Shown: positions 61,648 to 64,000 of the stretch, piece after piece
How positions within the stretch are numbered: position 1 is the first letter of the stretch
How the letters are laid out: the number at the start of each line of letters is the position of its first letter
The notes under the pieces: generated by a model
What the model saw: the letters and a program-made list of their open reading frames with translations, nothing else
Databases searched by the model: none
Told to the model about the DNA's origin: nothing
Position numbers and translations under genes: made by a program
NCBI RefSeq assembly: GCF_032397745.1
Contig: NZ_CP135921.1
Coordinates: forward strand, 4,080,501-4,144,500
DNA: 64,000 nt
Source of the DNA: Bradyrhizobium prioriisuperbiae
GTDB taxonomy: Bacteria; Pseudomonadota; Alphaproteobacteria; Rhizobiales; Xanthobacteraceae
Reading direction: 5' to 3'

Positions 61648-62502
61648 GTGCCTCATCCCGCTTTATCATCCGAGTCCGTTGCCGTGATTACCGGCGGCGC
61701 CTCCGGCATCGGTCTTGCTGCGGCTCAAAAATTCGCCAGCCTCGGTCTGAAGGTCTGCATCGCCGACCTCGGCGAGGACCGGCTGAAAGCTGCGGCTGAT
61801 GCCGTAGCGGCGGTGGCGCCGGGCGGAGTGGCCAGCGTTTTGACCATGGCAACCGACGTCAGCCAGGTCGACCAGGTGCAGGCCCTGCAGCAGGCGGTCG
61901 CCTCGCGTTTTGGCGGCGCCGACATTCTGATGAACAATGCCGGCATTCAGCCCGGCAGCCAGATGTTCGGTCCGCACGACAATTGGCAGCGCGTGCTCAG
62001 CGTCAATCTCTGGGGCATCATCAACGGCGCGCAGGTGTTCGCGCCGGGCATGATTGCGCGCGGACGTCCCGGCCTGATCATCAACACCGGCTCGAAGCAG
62101 GGCATTACCACGCCGCCGGGTGATCCGGCCTATAATGTCTCCAAGGCCGGCGTGAAGGCCTTCACCGAGGCGCTGCAGCACGAGCTGCGCAACACGCCCG
62201 GCAACAAGCTAAGCGCGCATCTGCTGATCCCGGGTTTTGTCTATACCGGGCTGACCGCGAAAGGCCGCACCGAAAAGCCGGCCGGTGCCTGGACGCCGGA
62301 GCAGACGGTGGATTTCATGCTGCAGCGGCTGGAGGCCGGGGATTTCTACATTCTCTGCCCGGACAACGATGTGCCGCGCGCGCTGGATGAAAAGCGCATG
62401 CTCTGGGCCGCCGGCGACATCATCGAGAATCGCCCGCCGCTGTCGCGCTGGCATCCGGACTATGCGGAGGCGTTCGCGGCGTTCTTGAAGGCTGGACGTT
62501 GA
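61648..62502 (+). CDS. SDR-family oxidoreductase
   Basis: 284 residues from GTG 61648 with AGGAGA (61635-61640) seven bases upstream; ATG 61615 is a weaker choice. The nucleotide-binding motif is VAVITGGASGIGLAAAQKFASLGLKVCIAD, with D at the end of the second strand suggesting NAD preference. NNAG is followed by VLSVNLWGIING, catalytic Ser in IINTGSKQG, and YxxxK as YNVSK. C-terminal NRPPLSRWHPDYAEAFAAF is characteristic of a subgroup of unknown substrate. It lies beyond the SnoaL-like gene. Confidence 0.9.
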   Translation: MPHPALSSESVAVITGGASGIGLAAAQKFASLGLKVCIADLGEDRLKAAADAVAAVAPGGVASVLTMATDVSQVDQVQALQQAVASRFGGADILMNNAGIQPGSQMFGPHDNWQRVLSVNLWGIINGAQVFAPGMIARGRPGLIINTGSKQGITTPPGDPAYNVSKAGVKAFTEALQHELRNTPGNKLSAHLLIPGFVYTGLTAKGRTEKPAGAWTPEQTVDFMLQRLEAGDFYILCPDNDVPRALDEKRMLWAAGDIIENRPPLSRWHPDYAEAFAAFLKAGR

Positions 62503-62549
62503 TAAAGGTCCGGGGCGTCATTCAATGACGACCCGGACACCCAAAGGAC

Positions 62550-63179
62550 TCATGCCGCGGCTGGCGTACGAAGTGTCTCCAGCCACTGCCGCGCCAGCGT
62601 GAGATCGGCCTGCGACAGTTCATGCCCGACCGGCACGACGCGCCGCTCAACATCGGCACCCGCAGTCGTCAGCATCGCGGCCAACTGCGCGCCATTGGCC
62701 GCCGGCACGATCGGATCACGCTGACCTGATAGCACCAGCACCGAGGTGCCGGAGAGATCGGTGGCCGGTGTATCCGTTAGCGGCACCATGGCGCGGAGCA
62801 GGATGCCGCCGGCCAGCGTTCGTGGCCGCAGCAGCATTATGGCGGCTGCGATATTGGCACCATTGGAATAGCCCAGCGCCATTGGCGCGGCGATGCCGTA
62901 GGTCTTGCGTGCGGCGTCGACGAAGTCGGCGAGCTCGTGCGCACGGCGCGCCACATCCTCTTGGTCGAACACGCCTTCCGCAAGCCGGCGGAAGAAGCGC
63001 GGCATGCCGTGCTCCAGCACCTGGCCGCGCACCGAGAGCAGCGCAGCGCCCGGTGCGATCATGTGGCCCAGTGGCAGCAGATCGTTCTCGTCGCCGCCGG
63101 TGCCGTGCAGCAGCAACAGCGGAGCTGCTTCGAGCCGGGTGGCCGGCTCGAAGCGATGGGTGAAGGTGAGGTTGGTCAT
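62550..63179 (-). CDS. mhqD: Alpha/beta hydrolase (carboxylesterase/phospholipase family, MhqD-like)
   Basis: 209 residues. LLLLHGTGGDENDLLPLGHMIAPGAALLSVRGQVLEHGMPRFFRRLAEGVFDQEDVARRAHELADFV is the signature of the MhqD/YodD-type esterase, with nucleophile in ALGYSNGANIAAAIML, Asp in LSGQRDPIVPAANGAQL and His in VVPVGHELSQADL. The gene overlaps the next gene upstream by one base (TAATGA region near 63179). With the mhqO-like gene it forms a unit known from quinone/2-methylhydroquinone detoxification in bacilli. Confidence 0.85.
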   Translation of the reverse strand: MTNLTFTHRFEPATRLEAAPLLLLHGTGGDENDLLPLGHMIAPGAALLSVRGQVLEHGMPRFFRRLAEGVFDQEDVARRAHELADFVDAARKTYGIAAPMALGYSNGANIAAAIMLLRPRTLAGGILLRAMVPLTDTPATDLSGTSVLVLSGQRDPIVPAANGAQLAAMLTTAGADVERRVVPVGHELSQADLTLARQWLETLRTPAAA

Positions 63180-64000
63180 TACGCAGCCTTCTCAAGATTT
63201 GGCAGCACGTTCTCGATGTCCTTGCGGTGCGGCTCGAGAAATGCCGGCAGTTTCAGATCCTGGCCCAGCGTGGCCAGCGGTTCGTCGACCGCGAAGCCGG
63301 GGATGTCGGTGGCGATCTCGAACAAGATGCCGCCGGGTTCGCGGAAATAGATCGAGCGGAAGTAGTTGCGATCCTTCTGCTCGGTCGGGTGCTGGCCGTG
63401 ATGCTGCACGAGCTTGCGCGCCATCTCGGCCTGGTCCGCATCGTCAGCCGCGCGGAACGCGATGTGGTGCACCGAGCCGCGCCCCTGCCGGCCCGGCAGG
63501 AAGCCCTTGGCTTCGTAGATGTCGACAAGGCCACCCACGCCGCCCTCCGGCGCCGCAAAGCGAACGATCGATCCCTCACGTCCGGTTTCCTTGAAGCCGA
63601 AGACGTCGATCAGGATCGCGCCGGTTTTCGCAGCGCTCTCCAGCAACAGCGTCACGCCGTGGAAGCCGCGGATGGCGTGCTCAACGGGTACGTCACCATT
63701 GCTCCAGCCTGCCTCGGCCTCCGCATCGGGCACGCCGACCAACGCGAGGCTCATGCCGTCCGGATCGGTGAACGTCAGCACGGTTTCGCCGAAACGTTTT
63801 TCCAGCGCCTCGTGGGCCACGCCCTTCTCGATAAAGCGGTGCGTCCAGTAGCCGATGGCGCGCGCCGGCACCCGGAACGACGTCTGCTGGGTCTGGCCGA
63901 CACCGCCGCGGCCGGCCGCCGCGTGCTCCCACGGGAAGAAGGTGAGGATGGTGCCGGGCCGCCCGGCTTCGTCGCCGTAATAGAAGTGATAGGTGCCGGG
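63179..64000 (-). CDS. mhqO: Ring-cleaving dioxygenase of the VOC/glyoxalase family (MhqO-like), 5' end outside window
   Basis: Open from its stop at 63179 to the end of the window: at 64000 the frame still reads GTYHFYYGDEAGRPGTILTFFPWEHAA, typical of the N-terminal segment of MhqO/MhqA-type extradiol-like dioxygenases. Further on are RGFHGVTLLLESAAKTGAIL, GSVHHIAFRAADDADQ and FEIATDIPGFAVDEP, the second vicinal-oxygen-chelate repeat, with His in GFHGVTLL and SVHHIAF and Glu in LFEIATD as metal ligands. An internal GTG at 63871 is not the real start. It probably opens hydroquinones or catechols and is co-transcribed with the mhqD-like esterase. Confidence 0.85.
   Translation of the reverse strand, partial: PGTYHFYYGDEAGRPGTILTFFPWEHAAAGRGGVGQTQQTSFRVPARAIGYWTHRFIEKGVAHEALEKRFGETVLTFTDPDGMSLALVGVPDAEAEAGWSNGDVPVEHAIRGFHGVTLLLESAAKTGAILIDVFGFKETGREGSIVRFAAPEGGVGGLVDIYEAKGFLPGRQGRGSVHHIAFRAADDADQAEMARKLVQHHGQHPTEQKDRNYFRSIYFREPGGILFEIATDIPGFAVDEPLATLGQDLKLPAFLEPHRKDIENVLPNLEKAA

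Overview
The window is GC-rich chromosomal DNA of an alphaproteobacterium. Gene content and order (bamD-recN-ligA; many FadR/LysR-type regulators; ABC uptake systems for amides, aromatics and branched-chain-type ligands; dispersed palindromic repeats of the AAGCTGGATTGCCGGGTC type) point to the Bradyrhizobium/Rhodopseudomonas/Tardiphaga group (Nitrobacteraceae, Hyphomicrobiales). This is judged from gene families and repeats only; there is no rRNA in the window. No tRNA, CRISPR, insertion sequence or prophage was seen.

Layout. 1-4016: housekeeping bamD (3' end), recN, ligA. 4189-11392: a LysR gene; a strongly folded candidate small RNA with a textbook terminator; then a FadR-type regulator whose sigma70 promoter lies inside a perfect 47-bp palindrome, heading a run of cupin dioxygenase-like, SDR and NitT/TauT-type ABC transporter genes plus a small membrane protein of unknown function. 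11451-18763: alpha/beta hydrolase, Bcr-type MFS exporter, M24 aminopeptidase, a small conserved protein, prmA with a DnaA-box-like cluster upstream, a frame-disrupted conserved gene and an enoyl-CoA hydratase-like gene. 18779-25960: a MddA-like methyltransferase, a cyclic-nucleotide-binding protein with a metallo-beta-lactamase-fold hydrolase, a PP2C/Ser-Thr kinase fusion divergent from a NarK-type nitrate transporter, and a CrtI-like oxidoreductase. 26138-34145: membrane/spermidine-synthase fusion, PBP1A, and a cytochrome c / glyoxalase / Tat-exported subunit / GMC dehydrogenase operon. 34252-41427: twin ribbon-helix-helix proteins with matching promoters, a FadR-type regulator with a histone-H1-like tail divergent from an MFS-DUF2848-amidase operon, LysR and GST. 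41469-42763: DUF606 transporter plus a Gdx/SugE-like SMR protein with Asp at the usually invariant Glu.

The most coherent new story is at 42741-60413. An oligopeptide-type ABC transporter operon (two near-identical binding proteins, two permeases, two ATPases) has an amidase and a 67-residue AtzG-like partner embedded between its ATPase genes. Both binding-protein genes carry consensus sigma54 (-24/-12) promoters. Just beyond it lies a branched-chain-type ABC operon, with a LivM-LivG-LivF triple fusion and a cytosine-deaminase-like amidohydrolase, that also starts from a consensus sigma54 promoter. The two operons look like parts of one nitrogen-scavenging regulon: import of an amide or cyclic N-compound and hydrolytic release of ammonia. 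A FadR-type regulator and a ClpS paralogue sit between them. The window ends with an HxlR regulator, a SnoaL-like protein, an SDR and an mhqD/mhqO-like quinone or aromatic detoxification pair, the last gene running off the end.
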